Below are positions 5,201 through 5,855 of a stretch of 5,855 nucleotides of DNA, piece by piece (position 1 is the stretch's first letter; each line of letters opens with the position of its first letter). The notes beneath the pieces are model-generated. The model was given only the letters and a program-made list of their open reading frames with translations. It did no database searches and was not told the origin of the DNA. The DNA comes from Candidatus Melainabacteria bacterium (GTDB taxonomy: Bacteria > Cyanobacteriota > Vampirovibrionia > Vampirovibrionales > JAJTHC01). The position numbers and the translations under genes are program-made. The stretch is from assembly GCA_026389055.1 (NCBI GenBank), contig JAPLIO010000026.1:1-5855 (forward strand). Reading direction: 5' to 3'.

Positions 5201-5855
5201 GCAGGGTCTACCCCTTCTATATATTCATGAGACCATAAATAGCCTAATCGATTGCCTTCTTTAAACAAAGCCTTCAAGGTTGAATCTTCCTCTGCACGCT
5301 TAATGGTTGTGAACCCGTTCTTTTTCTGGAGAAAGAATAAACTTTCTAAATTAACAGCATTCAAAAAATCTGGGGAATGGGTAGATACCATGACTTGCCG
5401 TTGACCAAATCCATCCAAAGAATTTTTGGGTGAATAGCTACAATAGGCTTGGAATTCTTCAGCTAAAGTCGTTAATAAAGAAGGGTATAACTGGTTCTCA
5501 GGTTCTTCTACACATAACAAAGGATGTGGATGGGGGTCGTAGAGCAATAATAAATAAGCAAACATTTTGAGTGTACCATCCGAAACCCACTTAGCGACAA
5601 ACGGATTGCTGAATGCAGCATCCTTAAAAGTTAGAACCAGTCGTCCCTCAATGGTTTTTTCAGTGGTTACAGACTCTATGCCTGGTATTCGCTTCGTAAT
5701 ATGTTGCAACATTTCTGAAAACAACTGAGGATGTTCTTCTTCCATATAGCGACAAACTAGGGGGATGTTATCGCCTCGCTCTGACAAATGCTCCGCTAAG
5801 CCTACTTCAGAAGAATGACGAGCATGGTCTACATAAAAATCTGAAACGTGCCATC
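5197..5855 (-). CDS. OLD/AAA_21-type ATPase (5' end outside window)
   Basis: This is the C-terminal 218 residues of an ABC-like AAA_21 ATPase, similar to the COG4637 predicted ATPases. The frame is open to the right edge, so the Walker A region and start are missing; a TTG at 5787 is merely internal. Visible in order: an ABC-type signature SDGTLKMFAYLLLLYDP from about residue 91; Walker B LLCVEEPEN at about 112-120 with its catalytic Glu pair; and the H-loop STHSPDFLNAV at about 157-167. These elements show a nucleotide-binding domain that dimerises around ATP, as in OLD, Gabija GajA and PARIS AriA. The protein ends in a basic/aromatic tail. No TOPRIM domain is fused to this end; a TOPRIM-like protein is encoded next, overlapping by 4 nt. 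Function is unknown; anti-phage defence is an inference from architecture. Confidence 0.88.
   Translation of the reverse strand, partial: WHVSDFYVDHARHSSEVGLAEHLSERGDNIPLVCRYMEEEHPQLFSEMLQHITKRIPGIESVTTEKTIEGRLVLTFKDAAFSNPFVAKWVSDGTLKMFAYLLLLYDPHPHPLLCVEEPENQLYPSLLTTLAEEFQAYCSYSPKNSLDGFGQRQVMVSTHSPDFLNAVNLESLFFLQKKNGFTTIKRAEEDSTLKALFKEGNRLGYLWSHEYIEGVDPA

Noticed and set aside
5785..5787. TTG at 5787 as the start of the ATPase
   Set aside because: The frame stays open to the window edge and the protein would lack Walker A, so the gene is truncated by the window.

Overview
The window is a bacterial chromosomal segment holding eight protein genes in two convergent blocks. I see no rRNA, tRNA, CRISPR array or insertion sequence. 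The 3' part of secD, then secF and a 2-Cys peroxiredoxin, read rightwards. Five genes read leftwards: an ATPase cut by the right edge, a DUF4276-like protein, hisH, an unrecognised small protein and nadD. The organism cannot be fixed from this window. Separate secD and secF genes, and a SecF whose first periplasmic loop and membrane motifs recall cyanobacterial SecF, make a cyanobacterium-related lineage such as Vampirovibrionia/Melainabacteria a tentative guess.

Positions 1-2614 (plus strand): SecD (C-terminal half) and SecF form the ancillary SecDF complex that uses the proton gradient to finish protein export. After secF comes a good sigma-70-type promoter and a leader with two perfect inverted repeats, then a peroxide-detoxifying peroxiredoxin. 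That gene ends in a strong rho-independent terminator, whose T-tract runs into the stop codon of the convergent nadD.

Positions 2613-3965 (minus strand): nadD (NAD biosynthesis) lies 28 bp behind a gene for a 161-residue protein that may carry an OB-like beta-barrel. The pair probably starts from a promoter with a perfect TATAAT box near 3850. The 209-bp gap between this pair and hisH holds that promoter, a U-rich leader, and a cluster of AAAACG/CGTTTT motifs that may include a weak terminator for hisH.

Positions 3966-5855 (minus strand): an OLD/AAA_21-type ATPase and a DUF4276-like, probably TOPRIM-fold protein overlap by 4 nt, and the latter overlaps hisH in an ATGATGA junction. The ATPase/DUF4276 pair is clearly more AT-rich than hisH and nadD, which suggests acquired DNA fused to a housekeeping histidine gene. 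Its ATPase-plus-TOPRIM architecture resembles PARIS, OLD and Gabija anti-phage systems. This pair is the most interesting part of the window.
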